Assembly (NCBI GenBank): GCA_037039685.1
Contig: JAWNGF010000002.1
Span: 5,270,001-5,334,000, forward strand
Direction: 5' to 3'
DNA length: 64,000 nucleotides
DNA from: Ceratobasidium sp. AG-K
Taxonomy: Eukaryota; Basidiomycota; Agaricomycetes; Cantharellales; Ceratobasidiaceae
Shown here piece by piece: positions 23,032 through 34,422 of the stretch. A model generated the notes under the pieces. It worked only from the letters and a program-made list of their open reading frames with translations, did not search any database and was not told the origin of the DNA. Every line of letters starts with the position of its first letter. The first letter of the stretch is position 1. Made by a program: the position numbers and the translations under genes.

Positions 23032-25830
23032 CTAAACACTCGAGGCTAAGCGCGGCTTTCGGTACGAAGACGCAGGAACAACGTCTTCTTCGGGATCGAA
23101 GCCGTCGTCCGATTCCAATGTAGACAAGCGCCTCGTGTGGGGTTTTGATGTGGGTGTTAGGTTGGAGATGGTATCTTCGCGCTCATCGATTGCAGTCTCA
23201 TTAGAGTCTACGCTAGCTGTGTGGGATGGTGGTCCTGGTGTCTCTGAAGGTCGATCAAGGGACAACTCGGGCAGCTATACCATAGACATTCAATATGGTT
23301 GAGTTTCCAGGGTGCTGATCACTCACCCAAAGCCGAAGAGTAAAGGATACTAAACTACAAGTAGCTGCATACAAGAATACATACCTCAGTGCAACGGCGT
23401 ATGAATCGCGCGCGGCACGTTGAATATGGGGCTCAAGGTGGGCTACCAGCTTGGTCGAGTGTCGAATACGAAGAACGTACTGTGGACTGGGTCAATCCAA
23501 TAAACTTCAACTTTGTCAGGTGAACACTACCTCGTCTGCATGCTCTCCTGTAATTCGTGCTCGCAACTCCCTGTCAAGGATTGATTGAAAAAGAGCAGAA
23601 CTGACAGCCACACCAAGGACCTGACCTGAACTATACAATTAAACAGATAGCAGGATTCAACCTGTTCGTACGTACCAACTCCACGGAATAATATTGTGAA
23701 ACCAGTAGCAACTGCTAGTGCCGAACCTGGGAGGAACATTTATGACGAGCCGTTCTGAAATAACGTGAGACACTTACTGTCGATAGCCGCCAACAGACAG
23801 ACTGACGAAACATTTAGTCTAGGCCATTGCTACGAGACGCGAGGCTCACTAAGGGTCGTCTGCAACACGATTGCGTTTCCAAGGCCTAGCGGAATCTGAG
23901 CACAGAGATCGTTAAATGGATTCAACCGCCAAGCAGCCATGACTTACAATACTGAACCATTGCGCAAACTTGGACGAGTCCTCCTGTAGGCGATGGATAA
24001 GTAGAGCAGCCACAAAGGGAAACAAACCGAATAGATCGGTCAGAATCTTGTAACGGCCCGTTCGAGCCATGTACCATCTATGGCAGCTTTAATTAGTAGA
24101 TTTTATCAACGTGCAATAGACCCATACCCCGCAAATAGCGAACCCAATGACATGGCCAAGGAGTTTGGCAAAAGATGTGCACCTATGCGTTACGCTCGGG
24201 TCAATCCCGCGTCCTAAAGAATAATGGTTTGGGGTTACCTGCGACCCCAGCACTTCGAAGCTGCACCGTTTCAAACCACATTGGGAAGAAATACATGGTG
24301 GAACTAACAGATATAAGTACCGACGCATGTTAAAAGGGTAAAACCCACAAGTTACACATTGCAACGAGCGCATTGCTGAAGCCCACGATGACAGGCACGC
24401 GTTGTTTCAGTAAGAACGGCGCCAACATGGGCTCGTACGCCAGCTTCAACTCGATGAATAAAAAGGCCACAACAGCGACGACCAGGATGACCAGACTGGT
24501 CACGACCGAGGCGCTATCCCACTGCGGAACGGGTCAGCACACGTCCATAGCCCGCAGGGCCATCGCGACCTACCGCATAATCTTGGTTATACTTGAAGCT
24601 GAAAAAGAACAGAAGCGCGCTAACCTAACGCCAGTTTATTGAGAAGAGTCATACAGAATAGCTTGCAATACTTACGCCAGTGAACATGGCCAGGCAACCG
24701 CCGTAATCAATCCTCTTCAGGATCTCTTTTGTGCTCCGCCCACGGCCAGGGGTTACATAGTCTGCCAGTAATATCAGTCTACTGGACTCGCAAAGAGCTT
24801 GTCACTTACTTAGATTGGCAGACGTGAGGAAGAACGATAAAGCAAAGAACGGGAGTTGGATGAGGAAAGCCCAGCGCCATCCATACCGATCACTAATCCA
24901 GCCACCGAGTGGTCCACCAAGACCCACACCAGCCTAGTCAGCCCTGAATTAGTAACTGAAACAACCGTAATTATTCGGATAGAAGCTCACCCCGTTGAAA
25001 AGCGACGCGATGCCTTGCGTCATACTCCGCTCGCGCATAGTGTACATGTCCGAAGTGATGATAGACGCCGTCGTGAATATTCCACCGCCACCCATGCCCG
25101 CAAGCTGAATGGGACATCAACATGAGAATGCGATCAAAAAGGGACCGAGGAGAAAAAACGCACAAACCGCGCGGCAATAAGCATCTCTAAGCTGTTTGAC
25201 AGCCCACATGCCAGGGTCCCCACGGCGGCGAACAGCACGGCCGTCTGGTTCGCCCCTCGACGACCGAGAACGTTACATAGTCGACCATACAGCGGAGTGA
25301 ATGTGCATGTTGCGAGCAGGAACCTGATGACTATATTAGGCGACCTTGGGTTGAGTGCCATGTGGAATGAACTGTGTCTCACGACGTGCCAAGCCAACTT
25401 GCTTGATTCGATCGGTTGTACTCGGAGGAAATCGATGATATTACTAGGGTAAAGGAGTGAGAGGGTTTAATCAAGTCGGAGTCTCAGAGCACATACACGT
25501 TGCTACCATGGTTGCTGCATCAAAACTATGCTCAATAAATCATTCTACATGCGAGGCGCCAAAACTTACTATTCAGAGACTTTACAAGCACAAAGCAACA
25601 ATTGAATACCATATACCATTATACTCGATACTCAGACTTACCGCAAGAAACATAGCCACCCAAATGCCCGCCAATATGCCCGCCCGCGTACGCCGAGTCA
25701 ACTCTGAAGGAGCAAGGTGGCGCTCTGAATCCTTTCCAAGTTGAACCGGGTTTCCAGGAAGTGCGAGGCCATCGAGCGGAGGTGCACGGTCCAGCAGAGG
25801 CTGCCGCTCGTTGAAGCTCGCAGCAGTCAT
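23032..25830 (-). CDS. MFS transporter of the Vba/Fnx1 type (DHA2), tandem copy 2
   Basis: Paralogue of 19292-22111 with the same exon layout, the same head (ERQPLLDRAPPLDG), the same core segments (ATCTFTPLYGRLCNVLGRRG; SDRYGWRWAFLIQ) and the same tail (LSTLESDDGFDPEED) ending at 23032-23034. Introns differ more than exons, as expected for a gene duplication under selection. The start at 25830 lies only 75 bp from the LINE target duplication at 25906, so most of its original upstream region is now beyond 44504. Whether it is still transcribed normally cannot be told from sequence. Substrate unknown. Confidence 0.83.
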
Positions 25831-25905
25831 GATCGTGGTCGTGCGAGCGCCAGCGACAAGCACCGACGTTCATCGAGAAAATTATGTAATCATGCCGAGT
25901 TGGAA

Positions 25906-25920
25906 ATCCTCCTGAGCGAT
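25906..25920. repeat. Left target-site duplication of the LINE
   Basis: ATCCTCCTGAGCGAT occurs here and again at 44490-44504, flanking everything between. A perfect 15-bp direct repeat of this kind is expected for target-primed reverse transcription by a non-LTR element. Confidence 0.9.
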
Positions 25921-25986
25921 TTTCAGAATTAACCAGGGGCGGGAACAAGTAGTCAACCGCCTTGCCCTCCGTTTCAACTGGGCAAT
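25921..25986 (+). mobile_element. LINE piece 1: 5'-truncated ORF2 fragment
   Basis: It encodes a short in-frame piece ending RLALRFNWAM, which continues directly as ANKLKFKQTFALELEPF in the inverted LINE piece at 32373 when the MULE is removed. The element begins here inside the ORF, with no endonuclease domain, so it was 5'-truncated on insertion. Its last 9 bp (25978-25986, CTGGGCAAT) are one copy of the MULE target duplication. Confidence 0.8.
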
Positions 25987-26118
25987 GGGCAGTCAGTACG
26001 CACATGACAGTTCCCATTCTGGGACTAGGGTCGATTACGAAGAAGCGCCTGTTCGGCTCCCGCATTGGCTTCCACCGACTCAGGCAAGACGGCCCGCAGA
26101 CGGCCGGTGCCGCTCGGG
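25987..26118 (+). repeat. MULE A terminal inverted repeat, 3' (transposase C-terminal) end
   Basis: It starts GGGCAGTCAGTACGCACATG and continues through GACAGTTCCCATTCTGGGAC. It matches the inverted complement at the other end of the element (29426-29556) with scattered mismatches, and is near-identical to the outer end of MULE B. Confidence 0.85.
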
Positions 26119-26292
26119 GGTTATATAATGCCTATGCCCGACCGGTTGCCGAGTGCATTGCCGAGAAGTGCACGTGCAAATTCTAAGTGCACGAGGACGA
26201 AGCTCGAGTGAAGGCCTAAACAACTACTGCCACACTCACGGGGAGTTAGTTACAATAGATGTATATAAACATAATGTATATACAAATGGTCT

Positions 26293-29200
26293 TTAATGGA
26301 AGCTCCGTGAGTCTTTCCGATACTGCCGCCTTTCGGGCGAGGCGGGAATCGGCCTTGTAGTGGTGTTATGCTGTGTCAGGGGCTGGCTTTGTGTGGGTGG
26401 CAACGATGGTGCTGTACGACAAAGGAGGCCACAAATCCTTGACGTCAACTGCTCGAGGGCGTCGGCATATTGCTCGTATGCCTGTCGGTGAGTGGAGCCT
26501 TTGAGGTCGCAGTGGTGTATATGATCTAGGGCAGCGTGTATGTCTGGGATCAATTTGATCGATTTTTTCAGAGTGTATGTCGTGCGCACAATCATCTGCT
26601 TGGAAAGTCCGTGCGCACTAGTGCTTTTGGGCTACGAATAAAGGGTCGGTAAGCGCTTGTGATGGAGCTATTGAGTTGTCCTGACCTTGTTGATCTCGTG
26701 GCTTGACGACGACCATTGATCTTTGTCAACATCACTCCCATCACTCGTTGCGGCGCCGCTGGTGTCCTCCCATCTCTCGTCGTCATCACAGTCGCCCTCA
26801 CCCTCGTCCTCGGCACTGTCCTGCGAGTCCAAGCGGTCCAAATCGCCTAGGAACCCGCCGCGTAGGGCCTCATCCACGTATTGCGCCGCTCGCAAGACTG
26901 CCGAATGCGCGCTGGACAAGCCAAATCCCGACTTGTTTGGGGCCAAATTTGAGCCCCCGTGTCGCTCAACTAGCACATATCGATTGGCCGCAGCGTGTAG
27001 GCAAACTGCAGACGCTTTGTCGGTAGGTAATCCGATCTCGGGTGTGTACGCAATCGGCTCATTGAGCTGGTACTGCAGTGCCCACGCATGAAACGCCTGG
27101 ATCTGGGATAATCCCACACGCATGTGCTTGCACGCTCCACCACACTGCTGGAAGTCCGGGCATGTGCACAACCCAGTGGAGTCGTACCCAAACCAGATGC
27201 TATAGCCAACGGGGGATCCATGTGGGTTGAGCGAGTTCAGCGACCAGCATGTGAGTTGAATGCCGGCCTGTTGTACAACCGGGGCACTGACTCGACTCGC
27301 TTGAAGCAGCAGTCCTGCCTTGTGGTCTCGTGCTGCGTCGCTCTGCAAAAAGGCGACTGGGCGCTCGATGGGTTTACGTCCACCATCCCCAAGGAGCTGA
27401 CTTGCACCCGGGACTCCTTCAAGTGCCCTCTGTAACATCACCCGCTCCTCCTCCTTGAGTCGGCGCTGCTCGAAGATGCTTGGGGCAATCTTCGTCAATA
27501 GCATCATTACGAGTGTGTCGGTGCAAACTCTTTGGCCGCCTCTTGACCAGCACTTCAAGTGCCGGTGCTTGAGCAGCCCGTTGAATGACTCGAGATGGTT
27601 GGTGGTGTGGATTACCCCCTCGAGTGTGACCCCAATGATTGCTGCTGCCCTCAGTTGCCCGAACTCCGACCAGCTCTCCCATAGCGCCTCAGATAGCCAG
27701 TAGGATGATAGATATTGGACATGTGAGAGTCCCCTCGCTGCAGCGGTTGCTAATGACGGTGTAGCTGACATATTATTCAACATCGCAATCTCCTGGTGAA
27801 CCAGGCCCCAAGCCTGTTTAAAGTTTGTTGACCGTACAAGCTGGTTCTCGAGGGTGACCAGCCGGTCACGAATGGTTGATCCACCGGCCAAACTCTTTGG
27901 TAAGAGCTTAGCTCGGTGATTAGCCCAGGACTGACAGAGGTGGAACTGGCAGATAAGCAGATGAATGTCCCGGAATACATTGACTAAGGCGCCCTGCTCC
28001 TTGAAGTCTGTGTCTGTGATAGCTACAGCTGGCTGGAACTCCACCTGGCCGTAGGAAGAGACCAATTGCTTCCACTCCGACAGAAGTTTGATCAGAATGG
28101 ATGTGTTGTAACCACTGGACGAGGATTTGTTGCCTGTTGGAGCTGAGAACAAGAGGAAGGCCAGAGGTACGCCATGATTCCGCTCATCCACACCCATGAC
28201 AATGAACAAAAGGAGCCTCCGATCACAGACCCCAAAAGTCCTGTCGAGGAGAATCTGTTTGCGGCAACCATAACGCCATGCGGCCTCTTTCATCTCGTTG
28301 GTTGCAACGCAAACCTCCAAGCAGTTCTCCTTCTTGGTGCAAGCGGAATAATGGAATATGGCCTGTGCAAGGACGGGGTGATATGATAGTGATTGTGGGT
28401 CGAGCCAATTATGAATGTTCTGGTGAGGCTCCTCCTTCACGTCGATGCCTTGTGTTCGGAAATACTGTGTATACAGGCTTGCCAAATCGTACTGACAGAG
28501 CAGGTACCGATACTGGCCCAAGAATTCCGACTGGTCACAATATTGGCGTCTAGCAACCATCTCGCGGTTTTGTGCTTGTATCTCGGTGATACTGCTTGAC
28601 ACTGTGAGCATTTGAAGAGATGTAATGGGACTAGACTTACGTTGCTCCATTACAAAGTTGTTCGAGTGCCAACTTGAATACACTAGGGTGCAAAGGGAGC
28701 TGGGGAACATGCACGAGCACGGCTGTCTTACACCCCTCATTGTGTTCAAGGAGCCCATGCACGCAACAGACCTTTCCTGTTGAGTGCTCTATGACAATTT
28801 CAACATGTGCAAGGCATCCGGTAAAGGCATAAGGTGCACGCCGTTTAACTCGCTTTCGCAGCTCATGGTCATAGCCACAATAGCTTCATACAGAGTAAGT
28901 GGTAGAGGTTGTATCCAAAATAGCCATGTACATACCATTGCAATAAGACATGTTTGTGTGTCTCTCCTGAGCTGTTACTCCATTGTGTAGCCCACTTTGT
29001 ACCAAGAGTATCAAGTGAGAGGGGGTCAAGCTTGTGCATCTTTAGAAGATTGTCTGTGTCGGCTTGATTGGAGTCGTCAAACCGAGCGTCTGTAATACTG
29101 GTAGAACTAGAAGCATAATGCTTATCTACAGATGCACATTGAGCACCCGAGAGCACAAGCTTATAGAGTGGAACCTATATAATGAACAGAATGAGCAAAT

Positions 29201-29307
29201 GTTCCAAGGTGCCTGGCATTACTGACTTTGGAGTTTAGAATCTTTGTTTTCTGTTTTGATCCTTGCATATTCTCAGGTGTAAGAACCTGTGCAAAGTGAA
29301 CAGACAT
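26293..29307 (-). CDS. MULE transposase, copy A (uninterrupted)
   Basis: Start at 29307 with small N-terminal exons, then the long exon whose ORF runs to 26668, and probably a last exon 26293-26595. By analogy with copy B the spliced protein is about 918 aa. The DDE triad lies in LLDRTFGVCDRRLLLF, AVAITDTDFKEQGALV and TTNHLESFNGLLKHRH, and CQFHLCQSW follows the second Asp. A SWIM finger, TCPDFQQCGGACKHM, lies near the C-terminus. The acidic tail DEGEGDCDDDERW precedes EINK, where an in-phase GTCAGG...GAGCAG intron leads into MIVRTTYTLKKS. No disabling change is seen, so it may be active. It acts in the nucleus on the terminal inverted repeats. Confidence 0.85.
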
Positions 29308-29425
29308 GATACTTCCAAAACTGGTATATAGCACAACTAATAGGGAGGGGTACAAGTGATGTCCGACAATGCTACACGTGAGTTGCCTGGCATTACTAAG
29401 CAGCAATAGCAGCAACATGGAATTC

Positions 29426-29556
29426 CTGAGTGGCCCCGGCTGTCTGCGGGCTGTCTTGCCGGAGTCGGTGGAAGCCATGTCGGGGGCCGAACAGGCGCCT
29501 CTTTGTAATCAACCCTAGTCCCAGAATGGGAACTGTCATGTGCGTACTGACTGCCC
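29426..29556 (-). repeat. MULE A terminal inverted repeat, 5' end
   Basis: Read on the minus strand it begins GGGCAGTCAGTACGCACATG. It differs from the 3' TIR at several positions (for example AAAGAGGCGCC versus GAAGAAGCGCC) but equals the 5' TIR type of MULE B. Confidence 0.85.
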
Positions 29557-29565
29557 TCAAAAGAG
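29557..29565. repeat. MULE target duplication 2, first copy
   Basis: On the minus strand this reads CTCTTTTGA. Its partner, CTCTTTCGA (one mismatch), is at 43754-43762 beside MULE B, not at the other end of MULE A. Confidence 0.85.
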
Positions 29566-32364
29566 TGGGGCCTTGCGGCTGACTTAGCTTCCATGTCCAC
29601 AATTGAGTTGCCTAAGATCGACGAATGTCCCGGGCAATATCTTACGCTGAAGGTGTTCTCGGGGTGTTTGTCTACAAACTCGAGAGCTGCGTCTCTTTTG
29701 AACAGGGAGGATGCTTGACTGGCCTTGGGATTGCCAAGGTAGCAAACTTGTATGGCGGAAGTGTTATCGGAGAAGATTTGGATGTGTTTCACTTCGGGAA
29801 GGGATGTTTGGCATAGAGCCACTGCTTCACAAGCGGTGTGCGCTATTGCATAGAGCTCAGCGTCCCAAACTTCTGATTTGGGGGTGAGGGTGATTGGTTT
29901 TGGGTAGCCTGGGACTGCTCTCCCTCCATACAAGATGAGTGTCCCCACACCACACCCTCTTTTTCCTTCAGCGCCTTCTATTAGAGAAGCATCAGTGTAG
30001 ACAATGAGATGTTCCGGGTTTGTACGTAGCTTGTTAATTTCCTCTCTGTGAAGGGAAACTAACACTTCTTTTGCTTCTTGGCGGTACGGCTTCCATATGA
30101 GACGTCAAACTAAGTCGGGGTGTAAGAATGATCTGTGCCATGGGGGAAGGGCTAGGGGGTCAATGCGTTCGTGAACGTGGGATGTCAAGTGTGAGATTTG
30201 GTATAGGGTACTCAACGGAGGTGGATGCCCTGGACCTTGGCCGGCCCAATTAGCATGCGCGGCTAGTAATGACTGTCTAACTGGGATCGGGGGTAGGATG
30301 TATGGTTCGAGGCCATTCCTCCACTTGTTACCGAGGTGTTGAATGAGGAGGTTTGATGAAGTAATTTTGTTGAGGCGGTGTGTGGCTTGTTCCAGGGTGT
30401 AATCAAGGAATAGATCGAGGGGGGGAATGCCGGCGTCAATTTCGAGAGCTCTGGTGGGTGTTGTGCAGAAAGCGCCACAGATCCAGCGGAGTGCAGCGGC
30501 TTGTACCTTTGTGCAAGCAGTGATGGTTGAGGGTTTACCTTTCCACCATACCGGGGATGCGTATGATAGAATAGATCTGCAACGAGCGACGTAGAGGGTG
30601 CGGAGGAAGGTTTGGTGTAAACCTCTCACCAAGTTGGCTAGCATCTTGACGAGGTTGAGTGCTTTCATGGCCTTTGTTGCCATGAGCTCAATGTGTTTCT
30701 TGAAGGTCAACTTGGGGTCAAAGATGATGCCTAGCCATCTCATCTGTTGAAGGGGTGCGGTTTCCGTCGTGGAGCCATCGCAGTTTGGAATGAACACTGG
30801 AGGGAGTTGTGCTGGGTCAATCCGTTGCCAGTGTGTGAAATGCATTACTTCCCGTTTGTCTCCTTTGTCAAGGATAATACCTGTTGATTGAGCCCATTTG
30901 TCGACTTTTTGGTAGGCTTCAGCTAGGCACGCACTGTTCGTGTCGTGGGATTGAGATGCTACATGTAAAAGGCCGTCATTGACATACATCCGAAGGGTAA
31001 CAGGGGAAGGAAAGTTATTTGCAAACCGTTCCGTCGTCCGAGCGCAAGCTTGGGTGTTTGCCGACTCGTTGAAAAGATCGAGTAAGGGTGCGGTGAGGAG
31101 GGCCGACAGAGGGGGAGATATGGAGGAACCTTGCGGAATCCCAGTCTCCACTGGCTTCATCTCATGGAGGATACCGTCTAGGCAAACCGCTGTTTTCCTC
31201 TCGGAAAGGAACGAAGCGGTCCACTTTATTACTGCTAGGGGTAGGCGCCGATTGCGCATGGTGTTCAATAGGACCGGGTGTGATACATGGTCGAAGAAGC
31301 CCTTAATGTCGAATGCCAGAACCGAGGAGACCAGGCCTTGGTTGGATGCGGTTTCGATGTCGTGTGTCAGGGAGAGCCTGGCGTCAGTGGTCGATCTTGC
31401 TGTGAGGCTTCCGAACTGGGTTGGGGCAATGAGGCCGAATTTGAGGCAGATGAACGTGAGGCGCTTTGCAATGATTTTCTCAATCACTTTGCCAAATGTC
31501 TTGAGCAGCTGGATGAATCAGTATGCTTTGGGTACGGAGTAATTGGGTTTGCCTTCTTTGGGGAGAGTGATTGAGTGGGATTTGCGGAAAACCTTGGGGT
31601 GATAACCTATGCAAGTACATGCAGCAGCGACAGCGTAGAGTGCGGTAGGATCTTTTTCAAACACCCACCTTAGTCCTTGGAATGTGACACCGCCTGGTCC
31701 TGGGGCTGAGTCTGCCCTGCTTGAGTATATGGCTTCTCGCAGTTCACGGTACGTGAGAGGCGGCCATTGGAACTCGTTGACAATTGGCGTTACAAGGTCG
31801 GGTTTGGGGATGTTCGGGAGTCTCGGGGGTGGGGGAAACAGAGATTCTTGGAGGGCATCCGCCTTCTCCGCTGGGTGAATAGCGGGTGGTTGGTCGGGAC
31901 CTCTTGAAATCGGTGGGGAGAGGTATGTGCGTGACCCTTTTGTCCATTTGTTGACTGACCAAAGATTGTAGCTTTTGGTTTTTTCCAATGTTTGTCTTGC
32001 CCATTCGCATTTTGCTGATTGGATCTCAGTCTTGACGTTGTGTTTAGCTTCCTTGTATGTCTTTGTTCTAGCTTCCTTTAATGCCGGGTTTGGGTTGTCG
32101 TTTAGACGTGATAACCTGCGGGCAGTGATCATCCAATCTACTTTTTGAGTGAGCTCCGGGGACCACCATTGCTTAGCGTGACGACTTGGGTGGCTTTCTG
32201 GGACAGCCGCCTTTGTGGCGCGTTTGAGACAATCTTCAACGATTTGGGCAGCACGTTCGAGCTGATCTTCCTGGACCCGCTCTGATGCTTGCACATGGTC
32301 CAGGAAATCTACGAAGGGTTCGAGCTCCAATGCAAAAGTTTGTTTGAATTTGAGTTTGTTTGCC
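29566..32364 (-). pseudogene. LINE ORF2 fragment: reverse transcriptase plus RNase H, inactivated
   Basis: The frame reads from WWSPELTQK through RSADSAPGPGGVTFQGLRW and LAFDIKGFFDHVSHPVLLN to the RT fingers/palm, PVETGIPQGSSISPPLSALL, then to RNase H (IVYTDASLIEGA, DAELYAIAHT, IFSDNTSAIQ, GHSSILGNSIVDMEAKSAA). Two in-frame TGA codons interrupt it (at 31518-31520 and 30105-30107). The catalytic YxDD box reads YVNDG, so one Asp is lost. Downstream it would join LINE piece 3. Domain order RT-RNase H resembles fungal Tad/I-like elements. It is not functional as it stands. Confidence 0.85.
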
Positions 32365-32373
32365 ATTGCCCAG
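32365..32373. repeat. MULE target duplication 1, second copy
   Basis: On the minus strand it reads CTGGGCAAT, identical to 25978-25986 at the far left of MULE A. Together they mark the first MULE insertion site in the LINE. Confidence 0.9.
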
Positions 32374-32504
32374 GGGCAGTCAACACGCACATGACAGTTC
32401 CCATTCTGGGACTAGGGTCGATTACAAAGAGGCGCCTGTTCGGCCCCCGACATGGCTTCCACCGACTCCGGCAAGACGGCCCGCAGACAGCCGGGGCCAC
32501 TCAG
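32374..32504 (+). repeat. MULE B terminal inverted repeat, 5' end
   Basis: It begins GGGCAGTCAACACGCACATG; AC replaces the GT seen at positions 10-11 of the other three ends. The rest equals the 5' TIR of MULE A. Confidence 0.85.
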
Positions 32505-33862
32505 GAATTCCATGTTGCTGCTATTGCTGCTTAGTAATGCCAGGCAACTCATGTGTAGCATTGTTGGACATCACTTGTACCCCTCCCTATTAGTTGTGCT
32601 ATATACCAGTTTTGGAAGTATCATGTCTGTTCACTTTGCACAGGTTCTTACACCTGAGAATATGCAAGGATCAAAACAGAAAACAAAGATTCTAAACTCC
32701 AAAGTCAGTAATGCCAGGCACCTTGGAACATTTGCTCATTCTGTTCATTATATAGGTTCCACTCTATAAGCTTGTGCTCTCGGGTGCTCAATGTGCATCT
32801 GTAGATAAGCATTATGCTTCTAGTTCTACCAGTATTACAGACGCTCGGTTTGACGACTCCAATCAAGCCGACACAGACAATCTTCTAAAGATGCACAAGC
32901 TTGACCCCCTCTCACTTGATACTCTTGGTACAAAGTGGGCTACACAATGGAGTAACAGCTCAGGAGAGACACACAAACATGTCTTATTGCAATGGTATGT
33001 ACATGGCTATTTTGGATACAACCTCTACCACTTACTCTGTATGAAGCTATTGTGGCTATGACCATGAGCTGCGAAAGCAAGTTAAACGGCATGCACCTTA
33101 TGCCTTTACCGGATGCCTTGCACATGTTGAAATTGTCATAGAGCACTCAACAGGAAAGGTCTGTTGCGTGCATGGGCTCCTTGAACACAATGAGGGGTGT
33201 AAGACAGCCGTGCTCGTGCATGTTCCCCAGCTCCCTTTGCACCCTAGTGTATTCAAGTTGGCACTCGAACAACTTTGTAATGGAGCAACGTAAGTCTAGT
33301 CCCATTACATCTCTTCAAATGCTCACAGTGTCAAGCAGTATCACCGAGATACAAGCACGAAACCGCGAGATGGTTGCTAGACGCCAATATTGTGACCAGT
33401 CGGAATTCTTGGGCCAGTATCGGTACCTGCTCTGTCAGTACGATTTGGCAAGCCTGTATACACAGTATTTCCGAACACAAGGCATCGACGTGAAGGAGGA
33501 GCCTCACCAGAACATTCATAATTGGCTCGACCCACAATCACTATCATATCACCCCGTCCTTGCACAGGCCATATTCCATTATTCCGCTCGCACCAAGAAG
33601 GAGAACTGCTTGGAGGTTTGCGTTGCAACCAACGAGATGAAAGAGGCCGCATGGCGTTATGGTTGCCGCAAACAGATTCTCCTTGACAGGACTTTTGGGG
33701 TCTGTGATCGGAGGCTCCTTTTGTTCATTGTCATGGGTGTGGATGAGCGGAATCATGGCGTACCTCTGGCCTTCCTCTTGTTCTCAGCTCCAACAGGCAA
33801 CAAATCCTCGTCCAGTGGTTACAACACATCCATTCTGATCAAACTTCTGTCGGAGTGGAAGC

Positions 33863-33867
33863 AATTG
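33863..33867. repeat. Gypsy target duplication, left copy
   Basis: AATTG, repeated at 41673-41677. A 5-bp duplication is typical of Ty3/Gypsy integrases. Confidence 0.9.
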
Positions 33868-34365
33868 TGTCGTGACCCGTCTCTCCCTCTGTCTCTGTTT
33901 GCGGTCTCGTGGCTTGTACCGGCGCCTTAAGCGCCTTTCCCCTTTGTTGTGCCCTCTCCCTTGTTTAGTAAGGTGTATGGATGTCTTGTCACCATGAGTC
34001 CTATGACTCATGCTGTCTTCTATTGGCTGGTCTGCACAGCCCTCTTTTATGACTTGGACTTTGACTCAGACATGTGACTCATGTACTTACTATGACTCAC
34101 TCGTCCTCTGAGTATATATACTGGCTTGCAAGCATGGTAATCCCCAGCTTGCTTCGCCTTGTCAACTCTCCCTGCAGTGTGATCAGAGGCACTTGGCTAC
34201 TTAGCCCTTAGCGCAGCCACTTGGACTTAGGAGCTAGTGACTTGTACTGACAAGACTAGCGTTTGTCCACCTTAGTGATAGAGTCTTAGAAGACTTATCA
34301 CATATTGTTCCACATCTCAAAGGCCATTAGTGGTCGTCAACCATAGGCATTAGCAGGTTGCGACA
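33868..34365 (+). repeat. 5' LTR of the Gypsy element
   Basis: 498 bp, starting TGTCGTGACC and ending TTGCGACA (TG...CA). It differs from the 3' LTR at about three positions in total by eye (positions near 33871, 34071 and 34155). A TATA box and the proposed transcript start are inside it. Confidence 0.95.
34113..34120 (+). promoter_or_regulatory. TATA box in the 5' LTR
   Basis: TATATATA within GAGTATATATACTGG, about 30 nt upstream of the sequence complementary to the priming site (34146). This suggests transcription starts close to 34146. The same box is present in the 3' LTR near 41420. Confidence 0.65.
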
Positions 34366-34367
34366 TT

Positions 34368-34379
34368 GCGAAGCAAGCT
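34368..34379 (+). promoter_or_regulatory. Putative self-priming primer-binding site
   Basis: GCGAAGCAAGCT starts two bases after the 5' LTR. It is the exact reverse complement of AGCTTGCTTCGC at 34146-34157 inside the LTR, at the position expected for the RNA 5' end. This is the arrangement used by Tf1/sushi elements, where the transcript's own 5' end folds back as primer instead of a tRNA. The assignment is inferred from complementarity and location. Confidence 0.7.
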
Positions 34380-34422
34380 ACTTAGTACGCTGAGCCACGA
34401 GAAAACAAGGTCACGTGACAAC

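Larger units (their letters stand above)
25987..29556 (-). mobile_element. MULE copy A (Mutator-like DNA transposon), intact length
   Basis: A 3570-bp element with terminal inverted repeats of about 130 bp beginning GGGCAGTCAGTACGCACATG and one transposase gene on the minus strand. The flanking 9-bp target duplications are not partners of each other: left is CTGGGCAAT and right is CTCTTTTGA (read on the minus strand). Each finds its partner next to MULE copy B. 9-bp duplications and a SWIM-finger transposase place it in the Mutator superfamily. Confidence 0.9.
29557..32373 (-). mobile_element. LINE piece 2: reverse transcriptase and RNase H, inverted
   Basis: This 2.8-kb segment is LINE ORF2 sequence on the minus strand, flanked by a MULE on each side. 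Its 5' edge (32373) continues from LINE piece 1 and its 3' edge (29557) continues into LINE piece 3 (43754), both of which are on the plus strand. It is therefore inverted with respect to the rest of its own element. Confidence 0.9.

Noticed and set aside
29337..29577. RNase H ORF extending beyond the LINE into SQYAHDSSHSGTRVDYKEA
   Set aside because: That extension is the MULE terminal repeat read in frame; it is not part of the LINE protein.
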